A stretch of DNA of 64,000 nt, from NCBI GenBank assembly GCA_017511715.1, contig JAFWJF010000007.1, forward strand, positions 70,421-134,420, in the 5' to 3' direction. Below the pieces are notes generated by a model. The model was not told the DNA's origin, did not search any database, and worked only from the letters and a program-made list of their open reading frames with translations. Position 1 is the first letter of the stretch. Every line of letters starts with the position of its first letter. Below are positions 1 to 7,804 of this stretch, in pieces. The position numbers were made by a program, and so were the translations under genes. Origin of the DNA: Alphaproteobacteria bacterium. Its GTDB lineage: Bacteria > Pseudomonadota > Alphaproteobacteria > Rs-D84.

Positions 1-121
1 TTGGTTTTTCGTAACGTTGACGTTCTTTCATTTCGCGGTACAGACCTTCTTTTTGTGATTTGCGTTTTGCAACACGCAGTGCCTGTTCAACGTTGTTATC
101 ACGAACCAAAACTTTAACCAT
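1..121 (-). CDS. rpsU: 30S ribosomal protein S21, 3' part outside window
   Basis: Small-subunit ribosomal protein bS21, involved in translation initiation. The 40 visible residues start [20 protein letters not shown] and continue with [20 protein letters not shown], the family signature (basic, helical). The ATG at 121 is preceded by a strong AGGGGGTG Shine-Dalgarno. The gene is truncated by the left window edge, so its C-terminus is not seen; S21 is usually about 65-75 residues. Confidence 0.95.
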   Translation of the reverse strand, partial: MVKVLVRDNNVEQALRVAKRKSQKEGLYREMKERQRYEKP

Positions 122-231
122 TATGTATTCACCCCCTTTGGCGAATTTGTATTTGTGTTTGTTTTTGTATTTGTGTTTGTTATTGTTGTTTGGCATTTTA
201 TATTATAAAAATTGAAAACACAAGAAAAATC

Positions 232-260
232 TTGACTTTCATTACATAAATGAATAAAAT
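232..260 (+). promoter_or_regulatory. Promoter of tRNA-Ala
   Basis: TTGACT, a 17 bp spacer and TAAAAT form a near-consensus sigma-70 type promoter. The predicted start falls about 27 bp upstream of the tRNA. Confidence 0.7.
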
Positions 261-293
261 AGGTAGGCTTTCAGAAGAAAGTGGCAAAGTTCT

Positions 294-369
294 GGGGTTG
301 TAGCTCAGTTGGTAGAGCACCTGCTTTGCAAGCAGGGGGTCGTCAGTTCGAGCCTGATCAGCTCCACCA
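294..369 (+). tRNA. tRNA-Ala (anticodon TGC)
   Basis: A 76-nt cloverleaf with the CCA end encoded. The acceptor arms are GGGGTTG and CAGCTCC and contain the G3-U70 wobble pair that is the classic alanine identity element. The anticodon loop reads TTTGCAA. Directly downstream lies a terminator hairpin and then two repeats of the tRNA 3' end. Confidence 0.97.
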
Positions 370-614
370 GAATCAGAAAACCGTTCTTGTTGAACGGTCT
401 TTTTTTGTAAGAGAGACACCTGCCCACGCAACCATCTCCGTCTCGTCAGTTCGAGCCTGATCAGCTCCACCAGAATCAGAAAACCGTTCTTGTTGAACGG
501 TCTTTTTTTGTAAGAGAGACTCCTGCCCACGCAACCATCACCGTCTCGTCAGTTCGAGCCTGATCAGCTCCACCAGAATCAGAAAACCGTTCTTGTTGAA
601 CGGTCTTTTTTTGT
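340..614 (+). repeat. Tandem 103-bp repeat of tRNA-Ala 3' end plus terminator
   Basis: The last 30 nt of tRNA-Ala (340-369), with the following terminator hairpin, recur at 443 and 546, giving an exact period of 103 bp (2 full units and a partial third). The T-arm, acceptor 3' strand and CCA are identical in all three; the 5' half of the tRNA is absent from copies 2 and 3. The roughly 33 bp linkers between copies differ at two positions only. The extra copies cannot fold as full tRNAs. Confidence 0.9.
378..407 (+). terminator. Intrinsic terminator of tRNA-Ala
   Basis: Stem CCGTTC/GAACGG with loop TTGTT, followed by a run of seven T. The same hairpin is repeated at about 481-510 and 584-613 as part of the tandem repeat, so transcription from the tRNA promoter meets three consecutive terminators. 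Confidence 0.85.
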
Positions 615-620
615 TTATTT

Positions 621-1445
621 TCAATTTTTCTTTACATGAACATCCATTTGTGGGAATGGGAAATTCAATTTATTTTTTGGAAATTCTTGATATATCGTTT
701 CAAGAACATCTGCCTGGGTTGCATATAAATCATCAAACTTGGTCCAATAACGCACATTTATTGTGACCGCACTGTCATCCAGTGAAGATAAAAATACTGT
801 TGGCGCGGGGTCTTTCAACACACGTTTATCCTTTGCCAATATTTTCAAGACCAATTTGCGTGCTTTTTCAACATCATCGCCATACGAAATACCAACAGTA
901 AAATCAGTTCTGCGATTTTTACCCATTGACAAGTTGGTTATAACACCATTTGCCAACGCGCCATTCGGCAAAAACAAAATTTGATTATCAAATGTATTCA
1001 TTTGTGTTGTAAATATCATTATCTTTTTTACAATGCCAGATTTCCCATCTGCAGTAATAATTGCATCGCCGACACGAAACGGTTTGAATAATAATATCAC
1101 CATACCGCCCGCCACATTTTGCAACGTTCCAGACAACGCCATACCAATCGCCAACGATGCCGCCCCTAATACTGCAACTATTGAAGTCATCTGGACGCCA
1201 AGTGTGGTCAAGATAATTATCACAACAAATACTTTCAGTGTTATGCTTAAAAAAGACGACAAAAACGAAGCCAATGACGGTTCAACCTTTCGCGCGTTCA
1301 TCGCGAAAGTTATTGATGCGACAACTTTCTTTACAACCCAAAAACCAATAATCCATATTAAAATCGCAGCAAATAATCGTCCACCAAAATCGGCAACCAT
1401 CTGCCCAAGTGTTCTTACCAAAGAATCAAGTGTCATACTTTGCAT
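621..1445 (-). CDS. mscS: Small-conductance mechanosensitive channel (MscS family)
   Basis: Inner-membrane channel that opens under membrane tension to release solutes on hypo-osmotic shock. The 274 residues match the size of E. coli MscS (286). The N-terminal ~95 residues hold three hydrophobic segments; the pore helix region is Gly/Ala rich (SLAIGMALSGTLQNVAGG) and leads into the beta domain FKPFRVGD typical of the family. The ATG at 1445 has an AAGGAAG ribosome site. It sits downstream of clpB on the same strand, separated by a terminator, so it is probably transcribed on its own. Confidence 0.92.
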   Translation of the reverse strand: MQSMTLDSLVRTLGQMVADFGGRLFAAILIWIIGFWVVKKVVASITFAMNARKVEPSLASFLSSFLSITLKVFVVIIILTTLGVQMTSIVAVLGAASLAIGMALSGTLQNVAGGMVILLFKPFRVGDAIITADGKSGIVKKIMIFTTQMNTFDNQILFLPNGALANGVITNLSMGKNRRTDFTVGISYGDDVEKARKLVLKILAKDKRVLKDPAPTVFLSSLDDSAVTINVRYWTKFDDLYATQADVLETIYQEFPKNKLNFPFPQMDVHVKKN

Positions 1446-1501
1446 TTTTACTTCCTTTTCTTAACAGAAGAAATCTAGCAAAAATCACAAACCGAAAGCA
1501 A

Positions 1502-1530
1502 GAAAAAAACACCCAAATGGGTGTTTTTTA
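1502..1530 (-). terminator. Terminator after clpB
   Basis: Stem AACACCC/GGGTGTT with a 4-nt loop, flanked by T runs on both strands, so it may work in both directions. It lies directly after the clpB stop. Confidence 0.8.
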
Positions 1531-3588
1531 TTATTGAATCAACAACTCTTTACCATGCACATCAACATTAACAGTTGAACCTTCGCCAACCGCCCCAGAC
1601 AAAATTAAGTCTGCAATTTTATCTTCGACTGCGGTTGTGATAAGGCGTTTCAATGGGCGCGCACCAAACACAGCATCGTATCCGTTATCCGCCAACCATT
1701 GAATTGCTTTATCCGTAATGCGCAAAGATATCTGTCGTTCGCTTAAACGTTTTTCCAGTATCTTTAATTGTATCTTTACAATATCGCCCATAACATCTTT
1801 GCCCAGCGCATTAAAGAAAACAATTTCATCAATACGGTTGATAAATTCAGGTCTAAATTGTTTCTTTACTGCATCCATACTTGGCAAATTACTTGTCATG
1901 ATGATGATAGTGTTTGTAAAGTTTACTATACGTCCCTGCCCGTCTGTTAAACGACCATCATCAAGTATCTGCAAAAAGACATTAAATACATCTGGATTTG
2001 CCTTTTCAATTTCATCGAAAAGCAATACCTGATATGGACGACGACGAACAGATTCTGTTAATTCGCCACCTTGTTCGTACCCAACATATCCCGGAGGTGC
2101 GCCAATCAAACGCGCAACAGAATGTGGTTCCATATATTCAGACATATCGATTCGTGTCATCGCAGTATCGTCATTGAATAAATATTCTGCTAACGCTTTT
2201 GCAACTTCTGTTTTTCCCACCCCTGTTGGCCCCAAGAACATAAACGAACCAGATGGTCTGCGTGGGTCAGAAAGCCCTGCCCGCGAACGACGTATTGCAC
2301 GCGCAACAACAGACAACGCATGGTCTTGACCAACAACACGTTTACGCAATTCATCTTCAATATTTAATAATTTAGATTGTTCTTCAACTGACAATCTGTC
2401 CGCAGGAACACCGGTCCATTTAGACACAACCGCCGCAATATGTTCTGGCAAAACAGTTTTATATTCTTTAGATTCACTGTTTTGTTTTTTTATTTCTTCT
2501 TCAAGTTGTGGAATTTTGCCGTACTGCAGGGCTGACGCTTTTTCATAATCGCCATTACGCATCGCAATTGCAACTTCTGCACGCGCGGCATCCAATGCAG
2601 CCATGGCATCAGACAGCCCTTTCATTTTCTTTTGTTCATCCACCCATTTGGCTGTCATTTCTTTTGATTCAGATTCCATCTTTTCAATCAAGCCACTTAA
2701 ATCTTTCAGACGTTTTTTTGATTCTTCATCTTTTTCTTTTTTAAGCGCCTGTTGTTCGATTTTCAGTTGCATCAAATGTCTGTCCAATTCATCAAGTTTT
2801 TCCGGTTTAGAAGCAATTTCAATACGAACGCGTGCTGCCGCTTCATCAATTAAATCAATTGCCTTGTCTGGCAAAAATCTGTCTGTGATATAGCGGTTAG
2901 ATAATTTCACCGCCGCAACCAACGCAGCATCTGCGATACGCACACCATGGTGTCCTTCGTATTTATCTTTCAGTCCGCGCAAAATTGAAATCGTATCATC
3001 AACCGTTGGTTCATCCACATAGACGGGTTGAAAACGGCGCGCAAGTGCGGGGTCTTTTTCAATATATTGGCGATATTCATCCAATGTGGTTGCTCCCACA
3101 CAGTGTAATTCACCACGCGCCAACATTGGTTTCAATAAATTGCCTGCATCCATACTGCCTTCGCCTTTGCCGGCACCAACCATAGTATGCAATTCATCAA
3201 TGAATAAAATTATTTCGCCATTTGATTCTTTTACTGCTTTCAATATCGCTTTAAGGCGACCTTCGAATTGACCGCGGAACATTGCCCCCGCCATCAATGC
3301 GCCCATATCAAGTGATAACAATTTTTTATTCAATAAATTTTCTGGCATATCACCAGAAACTATGCGTTGTGCCAAACCTTCAACAATCGCGGTTTTACCA
3401 ACCCCAGGATTACCAATTAACACAGGGTTATTTTTTGTTCTGCGCGACAAAACTTGAATAGTTCTGCGCACTTCATCTTCACGCCCGATAACCGGGTCTA
3501 ATTTACCATCTGCCGCCAATTTAGTAAAATCGGTAGTGTATTTTTCAATCGCCTGCTGTGGTGTTTCTTGAACTTCATCTGGATTCAT
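1531..3588 (-). CDS. clpB: ClpB-type disaggregase lacking the N-terminal domain
   Basis: AAA+ chaperone that works with DnaK to extract polypeptides from aggregates. Visible: first nucleotide-binding domain with Walker A GNPGVGKT (59-66) and Walker B ILFIDE (127-132); a coiled-coil middle domain (about 258-375), diagnostic of ClpB; second domain with Walker A GPTGVGKT (453-460), pore loop YVGY (501-504) and Walker B LLFDEIE. At 685 residues it is about 170 shorter than usual ClpB, because the Clp-N substrate-binding domain is missing. The start at 3588 is chosen for its GAGGT ribosome site; an in-frame extension to 3642 adds only 18 unlike residues, so the domain is truly absent here. Confidence 0.93.
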   Translation of the reverse strand: MNPDEVQETPQQAIEKYTTDFTKLAADGKLDPVIGREDEVRRTIQVLSRRTKNNPVLIGNPGVGKTAIVEGLAQRIVSGDMPENLLNKKLLSLDMGALMAGAMFRGQFEGRLKAILKAVKESNGEIILFIDELHTMVGAGKGEGSMDAGNLLKPMLARGELHCVGATTLDEYRQYIEKDPALARRFQPVYVDEPTVDDTISILRGLKDKYEGHHGVRIADAALVAAVKLSNRYITDRFLPDKAIDLIDEAAARVRIEIASKPEKLDELDRHLMQLKIEQQALKKEKDEESKKRLKDLSGLIEKMESESKEMTAKWVDEQKKMKGLSDAMAALDAARAEVAIAMRNGDYEKASALQYGKIPQLEEEIKKQNSESKEYKTVLPEHIAAVVSKWTGVPADRLSVEEQSKLLNIEDELRKRVVGQDHALSVVARAIRRSRAGLSDPRRPSGSFMFLGPTGVGKTEVAKALAEYLFNDDTAMTRIDMSEYMEPHSVARLIGAPPGYVGYEQGGELTESVRRRPYQVLLFDEIEKANPDVFNVFLQILDDGRLTDGQGRIVNFTNTIIIMTSNLPSMDAVKKQFRPEFINRIDEIVFFNALGKDVMGDIVKIQLKILEKRLSERQISLRITDKAIQWLADNGYDAVFGARPLKRLITTAVEDKIADLILSGAVGEGSTVNVDVHGKELLIQ

Positions 3589-3622
3589 CGAATTACCTCT
3601 TGTTTTTTTATTTCTAACATTT

Positions 3623-3650
3623 ATATAGTCGCATATTTCCAAAATTCAAG
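3623..3650 (-). promoter_or_regulatory. Putative heat-shock (RpoH) and/or sigma-70 promoter of clpB
   Basis: On the minus strand CTTG is followed after 17 nt by ACTATAT, close to the alphaproteobacterial sigma-32 pattern. The same bases also read as TTGAAT, 16 nt, TATATA, an acceptable sigma-70 promoter. A heat-shock promoter fits a clpB gene, but the overlap prevents a firm call. Confidence 0.4.
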
Positions 3651-3705
3651 CCATCGGACAAAAAACCCAAGTCCACCAAAATATTTTTTACTTTTTCAAG
3701 ATTTT

Positions 3706-3714
3706 TGTTATACT
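3706..3714 (+). promoter_or_regulatory. Extended -10 promoter of the DUF4301 gene
   Basis: TG-T-TATACT forms an extended -10 element 28 bp upstream of the chosen ATG. The -35 region is weak. Confidence 0.5.
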
Positions 3715-3741
3715 GACTTTCAAGCAACAAAGGATAAAACT

Positions 3742-5151
3742 ATGCTTTTTTCAGATAAAGATTTACAACAAATAAAATCTCATGGTTTAGACATCAATAA
3801 CATCAATCAACAAATAAAAAATTTCAACCGCGGCTTCCCTTTTGTCGATATTGTAAAACCAGCAGTATCCAATGATGGCGTACTTTTGTGTGATGACAAA
3901 GATATTGAAAAATTTATACAAATTTATGATGCGTATGCAAAAACACATAAAATAGTAAAATTTGTTCCTGCATCTGGTGCGGCAACGCGTATGTTCAAAG
4001 ATTTATTTGATTTTGCTTCAAGCGGCAATATGAATGCAACCACAGAAAAAACTATAAACAACTTTGATAAATTTGCTTTTTATGATGAAATAAAACCAAA
4101 TAATTCAGACATTATAGACGGCATTCTGAACAAGTACGGCAATATGCCAAAAGGTTTGATACCTTTTCATAAATATAAAAATATCACAAAAACACCTGTT
4201 GAAGAACATTTAACCGAAGGGGCGAAATACGCAACATCCAACAATATAGTATATATTCATTTCACAGTATCGCCAGAACACAGGCAAAATTTTAGCGAAT
4301 TATTAAATCGTATTGTGCCTTTTTATGAATCTGAATATGGTGTAAAATACGATATAAGTATGTCTGAACAAAAAAAATCTACAGACACTATCGCGGTGAA
4401 TTTAGACAACACACCTTTCAGAAACACCGATGGTTCGTTGTTGTTCAGACCGGCTGGACATGGGGCTTTGATTGAAAATCTTAACGATATTGATTCAGAT
4501 TTAATCTTTATCAAAAACATAGATAATGTTTCTTGTTATTATTCAGACACTGTGAAATACAAAAAATTATTGGCAGGCATACTGGTATCTGTTCAATCTA
4601 AGGTTTTCGATTTAATTCATAAAATCGATGCTGGCGATACCGATGTTGAAACAGTGCATAATTTTATAACAAATGAAATCGGCATAAAATTAAACAGCAT
4701 GCTATCTATGTCAGAATATAAAGATATTCTGAACCGTCCATTGCGCGTTTGTGGTGTGGTAAAAAATTCTGGCGAACCAGGCGGGGGACCTTTCTGGGTT
4801 CGTGATAGAAACGGGAAAATCAGCCTGCAAATTGTAGAATCCAGCCAAATTGCCCCTGAATCTAAGGATATAATGCAGAAATCTGAATATTTTAATCCGG
4901 TAGATTTAGTATGCGGGACAAAAGATTACAAAGGGAACAAATTCGATTTGACCAAGTACATTGATGAAAACACAGGCTTTATTTCTGAAAAATCTAAAAA
5001 TGGGAAAACTTTGCGCGCCATGGAACGTCCGGGGCTTTGGAACGGCGCAATGGCAAATTGGAACACGATACTGGTGTCTGTTCCGGCATCAACTTTTTCC
5101 CCGGTGAAAGTGCTAACAGACCTGTTAAAAGATGCGCACCAGGTAAAATAA
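3742..5151 (+). CDS. DUF4301 family protein
   Basis: A 469-residue protein of the uncharacterised DUF4301 family, known mainly from Bacteroidetes and other anaerobes. Family features seen: the N-terminal LFSDKDLQQIKSHGLDINNI segment, GFPFVDIVKPA, and the strongly conserved KFVPASGAATRMFKDL (about residues 73-88), followed further on by RPAGHGALIENLN and CGVVKNSGEPGGGPFWV. No signal peptide or membrane segment. The ATG at 3742 has AAAGGA upstream and follows an extended -10; a longer in-frame reading to 3568 would overlap the divergent clpB promoter and is rejected. Function unknown; the glycine-rich motifs suggest nucleotide or phosphate binding, which is inference. Confidence 0.85.
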   Translation: MLFSDKDLQQIKSHGLDINNINQQIKNFNRGFPFVDIVKPAVSNDGVLLCDDKDIEKFIQIYDAYAKTHKIVKFVPASGAATRMFKDLFDFASSGNMNATTEKTINNFDKFAFYDEIKPNNSDIIDGILNKYGNMPKGLIPFHKYKNITKTPVEEHLTEGAKYATSNNIVYIHFTVSPEHRQNFSELLNRIVPFYESEYGVKYDISMSEQKKSTDTIAVNLDNTPFRNTDGSLLFRPAGHGALIENLNDIDSDLIFIKNIDNVSCYYSDTVKYKKLLAGILVSVQSKVFDLIHKIDAGDTDVETVHNFITNEIGIKLNSMLSMSEYKDILNRPLRVCGVVKNSGEPGGGPFWVRDRNGKISLQIVESSQIAPESKDIMQKSEYFNPVDLVCGTKDYKGNKFDLTKYIDENTGFISEKSKNGKTLRAMERPGLWNGAMANWNTILVSVPASTFSPVKVLTDLLKDAHQVK

Positions 5152-5173
5152 CATGAAAAAATAAAAACATTAC

Positions 5174-5202
5174 TTGACTTTTATTAAATTATACTGTAAA
5201 TT
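5174..5202 (+). promoter_or_regulatory. Promoter of rpmB
   Basis: TTGACT, 17 bp, TAAATT, ending 26 bp before the rpmB ATG. Confidence 0.55.
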
Positions 5203-5228
5203 ATTGCCCAGTAATTAAAGGATTTAAT

Positions 5229-5603
5229 ATGCCACGTGTATGTAAAGTAACTGGAAAAAAGACAATGGTAGGAATGAATGTATCTCATTCTATGCGTCAT
5301 ACAAAACGCACATTCTTGCCGAATTTGCAAAAATTATCGTTCCACAGTGATATTTTGGGACGCGATTTCAACCTTCGTATTTCAACGGCTGGATTGCGTA
5401 CATTAACCAAACACGGTGGATTGGATGCCTATGTAATGGCTAAACCTGTATCCCGTTTGACACCTGATATGGCTGCAATTAAAAAAGCCATTGAAAAGAA
5501 AAACGGCAAAGCACCAACTCCTGCGAAAAAACCGGTTCACAAACCAACCCGCAGCGCAAGATTGGTGAAAAAGGTTGAATCTAAAAAAGCAGCTGCTAAA
5601 TAA
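5229..5603 (+). CDS. rpmB: 50S ribosomal protein L28 with basic C-terminal extension
   Basis: Large-subunit protein bL28. The N-terminus MPRVCKVTGKKTMVGMNVSH is the family hallmark, followed by KRTFLPNLQ and the RISTAGLRTLTKHGGLDAYV block. At 124 residues it is longer than most bL28 (about 75-100); the extra 30 or so residues form a Lys/Ala/Pro-rich tail, probably disordered and RNA-contacting. It has its own promoter and is followed after 20 bp by tRNA-Leu on the same strand, so the two may be cotranscribed. Confidence 0.95.
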   Translation: MPRVCKVTGKKTMVGMNVSHSMRHTKRTFLPNLQKLSFHSDILGRDFNLRISTAGLRTLTKHGGLDAYVMAKPVSRLTPDMAAIKKAIEKKNGKAPTPAKKPVHKPTRSARLVKKVESKKAAAK

Positions 5604-5623
5604 TAAACGGCTGCAACAGTTCT

Positions 5624-5708
5624 GGCTCTGTGGTGGAACTGGTAGACGCGCTTGACTCAAAATCAAGTTCCGAAAGGAGTGTCGGTTCGATTCCGACCAG
5701 AGCCACCA
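5624..5708 (+). tRNA. tRNA-Leu (anticodon CAA)
   Basis: An 85-nt class II tRNA with a long variable arm. Acceptor GGCTCTG/CAGAGCC, anticodon stem CTTGA/TCAAG with loop CTCAAAA, CCA encoded. Confidence 0.96.
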
Positions 5709-5714
5709 GAAACG

Positions 5715-5748
5715 AAAAAATACACACCCTTGTGGTGTGTATTTTTTT
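5715..5748 (+). terminator. Terminator of rpmB/tRNA-Leu
   Basis: Stem TACACACC/GGTGTGTA (extended by A-T pairs) followed by seven T. Confidence 0.85.
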
Positions 5749-5763
5749 GTTTGTTTTGTTTTT

Positions 5764-5854
5764 GGTCGGAAGCGAACCGCGGTTCGTAACGAAGCGTAGC
5801 GAAGTGAAAGGGACCCGCGATGCAATCGCGGGAATGTACTTTCCGACCAGAGCC
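5764..5854 (+). other. Cloverleaf-like structured element ending in a tRNA-Leu 3' fragment
   Basis: Outer stem GGTCGGAA (5764-5771) pairs with TTCCGACC (5841-5848). Inside are a palindrome CGAACCGCGGTTCG (5773-5786) and a perfect hairpin CCCGCGA/TCGCGGG (5814-5832). The final 14 nt, TTCCGACCAGAGCC, are identical to the T-arm and acceptor 3' side of the neighbouring tRNA-Leu. It could be a mobile palindromic repeat, a tRNA-derived relic or an RNA; no coding potential is seen. Confidence 0.45.
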
Positions 5855-5909
5855 TGCCAATTTTTGTTATTGAACACACAAAGTGTGTGAAATTAAAAAA
5901 ATTGAGCAC

Positions 5910-5932
5910 ACCATCGTTTGATGGTATTTTTT
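5910..5932 (+). terminator. Terminator-like hairpin
   Basis: Stem ACCATC/GATGGT with a 4-nt loop, followed by ATTTTTTATTT on the plus strand. The minus-strand LamG-like gene could also use it, but its T run there is displaced by 8 nt. Confidence 0.6.
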
Positions 5933-5942
5933 ATTTCTGTTC

Positions 5943-5988
5943 GGGGTAATGAGTTGGAATCGAACCAAGGGGACATATTCAACATTAC
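5943..5988 (-). pseudogene. tRNA-like acceptor/T-arm minihelix (degenerate tRNA)
   Basis: On the minus strand GTAATG and CATTAC form an acceptor-like stem enclosing a T-arm of standard shape (TTGG, loop TTCGATT, CCAA). No D-arm, anticodon arm or CCA end is present. It starts right after the stop codon of the adjacent LamG-like gene. Most simply it is the 3' remnant of a tRNA gene. Confidence 0.4.
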
Positions 5989-6927
5989 CTATTCATCAAC
6001 ACCATAACCCATCACGCCGGAACCGCCCGCCAAATAGAATTTTTTCGTCACAGTATCCCACATACCGTTTTGTGGTGTAGTATATCCACAAATGTTTGTT
6101 CCTTTGGCCACCGGTTGATATTCATGTATTAATGAGCCCGACGAATTCCATAACTTTACAGAATAAACTTTCATGCCACCACTGTTTGCTAAATTGTTGT
6201 TTACACTGGCAATATGACTGTTTTTAAATATTTTTATTGTATCATCAGAAGAACACATAGTGTCTGTACGCAAAGTCTTGCCGCCTGCGTTGCTGCCATC
6301 AACATATATTACTTTATCTTTTTTACCAGTGTTATTTTGAACCAAATATACATGTTTTCCAACAGGCCTGTTATATTGAGACTTCAAAGATGCAGACGAA
6401 GTTAATGTCCCTATCCTGAAATATATTATCCCGTTATTATTGATTGTCACATCATAAAAACACGACGAATCCACAGTCCCCATTAACGGTGCACTTACAC
6501 CATTAATAATATCAGCTGTCAATTCAACATTATGCGCAGAATTTACCCCAACCTCTGTATCAAAATACTGGTTACCATCAGACAATAAGTATGCATTTGA
6601 ATTTGTTTGTTCCCATTCACAAGTATCATCCATCACAATTGGTTCTGGTGGAATTTCTGGCACTTCTTCACCGCCACCTTCGTTGCAATCTTCGCCACAA
6701 ACAGAATATGTCGTTCCATTAAATGCAACACGAACAGTATTGGCTGATAATTGGGTGGTTAATGGTGCACACCAAATTTCTTCACCAATCGCCACTTTTA
6801 TTTTATGTTGTGTGGAACAGGTTTCAAACAACTGTACAGATTTGTCCCCAACATGCAAAACACGTGCACCGGCAACCGTGTGCACAAATAGAAGCAAGAC
6901 CGCTAGAAACATACTGTTGAAGCGCAT
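5989..6927 (-). CDS. Secreted LamG/concanavalin-like protein
   Basis: A 312-residue exported protein of unknown role. N-terminal signal peptide (MRFNSMFLAVLLLFVHTVAGA), then a ~65-residue Cys-containing domain, a Gly/Glu/Pro-rich linker (EGGGEEVPEIPPEP, about 83-97), then a beta-rich domain resembling LamG-type folds (DGNQYFDTEVGVNSAHNVEL) ending in a conserved tail with YQPVAKGTNICGY and FYLAGGSG. Such tails are common in surface proteins of gut bacteria. A degenerate copy of this tail lies at 7029-7086. No membrane anchor is visible, so it is probably periplasmic or extracellular. Confidence 0.6.
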   Translation of the reverse strand: MRFNSMFLAVLLLFVHTVAGARVLHVGDKSVQLFETCSTQHKIKVAIGEEIWCAPLTTQLSANTVRVAFNGTTYSVCGEDCNEGGGEEVPEIPPEPIVMDDTCEWEQTNSNAYLLSDGNQYFDTEVGVNSAHNVELTADIINGVSAPLMGTVDSSCFYDVTINNNGIIYFRIGTLTSSASLKSQYNRPVGKHVYLVQNNTGKKDKVIYVDGSNAGGKTLRTDTMCSSDDTIKIFKNSHIASVNNNLANSGGMKVYSVKLWNSSGSLIHEYQPVAKGTNICGYTTPQNGMWDTVTKKFYLAGGSGVMGYGVDE

Positions 6928-7003
6928 CTATTCCTTTCCCTATAACAACATAAAAATTTTAGAATAAATTGTTAATACCACACAACAAAAAAATTACATA
7001 TAA

Positions 7004-7020
7004 GTATTGATAATCAATAC
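7004..7020. promoter_or_regulatory. Perfect palindrome upstream of the LamG-like gene
   Basis: GTATTGAT-A-ATCAATAC, two 8-bp arms around one base, 77 bp upstream of the minus-strand start. It has operator geometry, but no regulator can be named. Confidence 0.35.
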
Positions 7021-7028
7021 CATTACGG

Positions 7029-7086
7029 TATTTCACATACCATTTTGTGGCACAATATTTGTTTTCTTTGGCTGCTGGTTGATATT
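7029..7086 (-). pseudogene. Degenerate fragment of a LamG-like gene C-terminus
   Basis: The minus strand directly after the nrdG stop reads YQPAAKENKYC, matching YQPVAKGTNIC in the tail of the LamG-like protein (5989-6927), then loses frame. DNA identity to 6058-6124 is obvious by eye. It is a leftover of a duplicated or recombined paralogue. Confidence 0.6.
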
Positions 7087-7789
7087 ATTGGTTCCGCCAA
7101 ACAACAGATTCAAATAGAGATTCTATTTTTTTCTTTAAATTTTCATCATTGAAAAACTGTTCACGTTGTGCGGGTGTGGTTTCACGTTTTTCATTTTCAT
7201 GATACGGTGTGTATTTTTGCACCGCAAAATTTTTCACTCCAAAATCAGATGCAATTTTTGCAATTTCCAACAAATCATCTTTGCTGACAAATCGCGGGTC
7301 ACATGTTGTCCGCACTTCCAAACCGCGCCCCGTTGATACCCAATATTGCAACGATTCAATCATACGATCATACGCAATATCTATACCAGTTAAATCTTTG
7401 TAGTGTTCTTTTGTTGCCTTGAAATCAAGCCCAACCCAATCGACGATATCAACAACTTTTTTTAATAAATCAGGATAAAAACCGTTAGTGTGCAAACCAA
7501 TTGCGAACCCCAAACCTTTGACACGTTTCATATATTCGATTGTTGCATCAGCCTGCATCAGTGCTTCGCCACCTGAAAAGACAATGCCTTCCAATTTGCC
7601 TTTGCGGGCGGCAAGCCAATCAAATACTTTTTCGGGATCATATTCGCCCTGTTCCACGGCTATCAAATGCGAATTAGAACAATATTCGCAATTCAATGGA
7701 CACCCCTTAAGAAATAATACAGCGGCCAATTTCCCTGGATAATCTATCGTTGTAAAGGAAACCAAGCCGCCGATTTGTAATTCTTTCAT
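7085..7789 (-). CDS. nrdG: Anaerobic ribonucleotide reductase activating protein (radical SAM)
   Basis: Generates the glycyl radical on class III ribonucleotide reductase, using S-adenosylmethionine and a [4Fe-4S] cluster. The cluster motif C-x3-C-x2-C is seen as CPLNCEYC (about residues 31-38), followed by FSGGEALMQ, the SAM-binding GGE motif. 234 residues, typical for the longer NrdG type. It lies directly downstream of the two nrdD pieces on the same strand (15 bp gap), forming an nrdD-nrdD'-nrdG operon. The ribosome site is weak, suggesting translational coupling. Confidence 0.93.
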   Translation of the reverse strand: MKELQIGGLVSFTTIDYPGKLAAVLFLKGCPLNCEYCSNSHLIAVEQGEYDPEKVFDWLAARKGKLEGIVFSGGEALMQADATIEYMKRVKGLGFAIGLHTNGFYPDLLKKVVDIVDWVGLDFKATKEHYKDLTGIDIAYDRMIESLQYWVSTGRGLEVRTTCDPRFVSKDDLLEIAKIASDFGVKNFAVQKYTPYHENEKRETTPAQREQFFNDENLKKKIESLFESVVWRNQ

Positions 7790-7804
7790 AAAACTATAAA
7801 CCCG

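Noticed and set aside
198..530. 110-codon open frame on the minus strand
   Set aside because: It runs through the tRNA-Ala gene and its repeats; the internal repetition of the protein reading comes only from the DNA repeat.
4323..4520. Minus-strand open frames inside the DUF4301, ppdK, nrdD and argS genes
   Set aside because: They are shadows of well-supported genes on the other strand, without ribosome sites or family features.
5403..5909. Long minus-strand frame across rpmB and tRNA-Leu
   Set aside because: Overlaps a ribosomal protein gene, a tRNA and two hairpins.
5943..5988. Acceptor piece of a permuted tmRNA (as in alphaproteobacteria)
   Set aside because: No CCA end, no tag-encoding segment and no pseudoknot-like partner nearby.
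7004..7020. FNR-type site at the palindrome GTATTGATAATCAATAC
   Set aside because: FNR sites have TTGAT and ATCAA separated by four bases; here only one base separates them.
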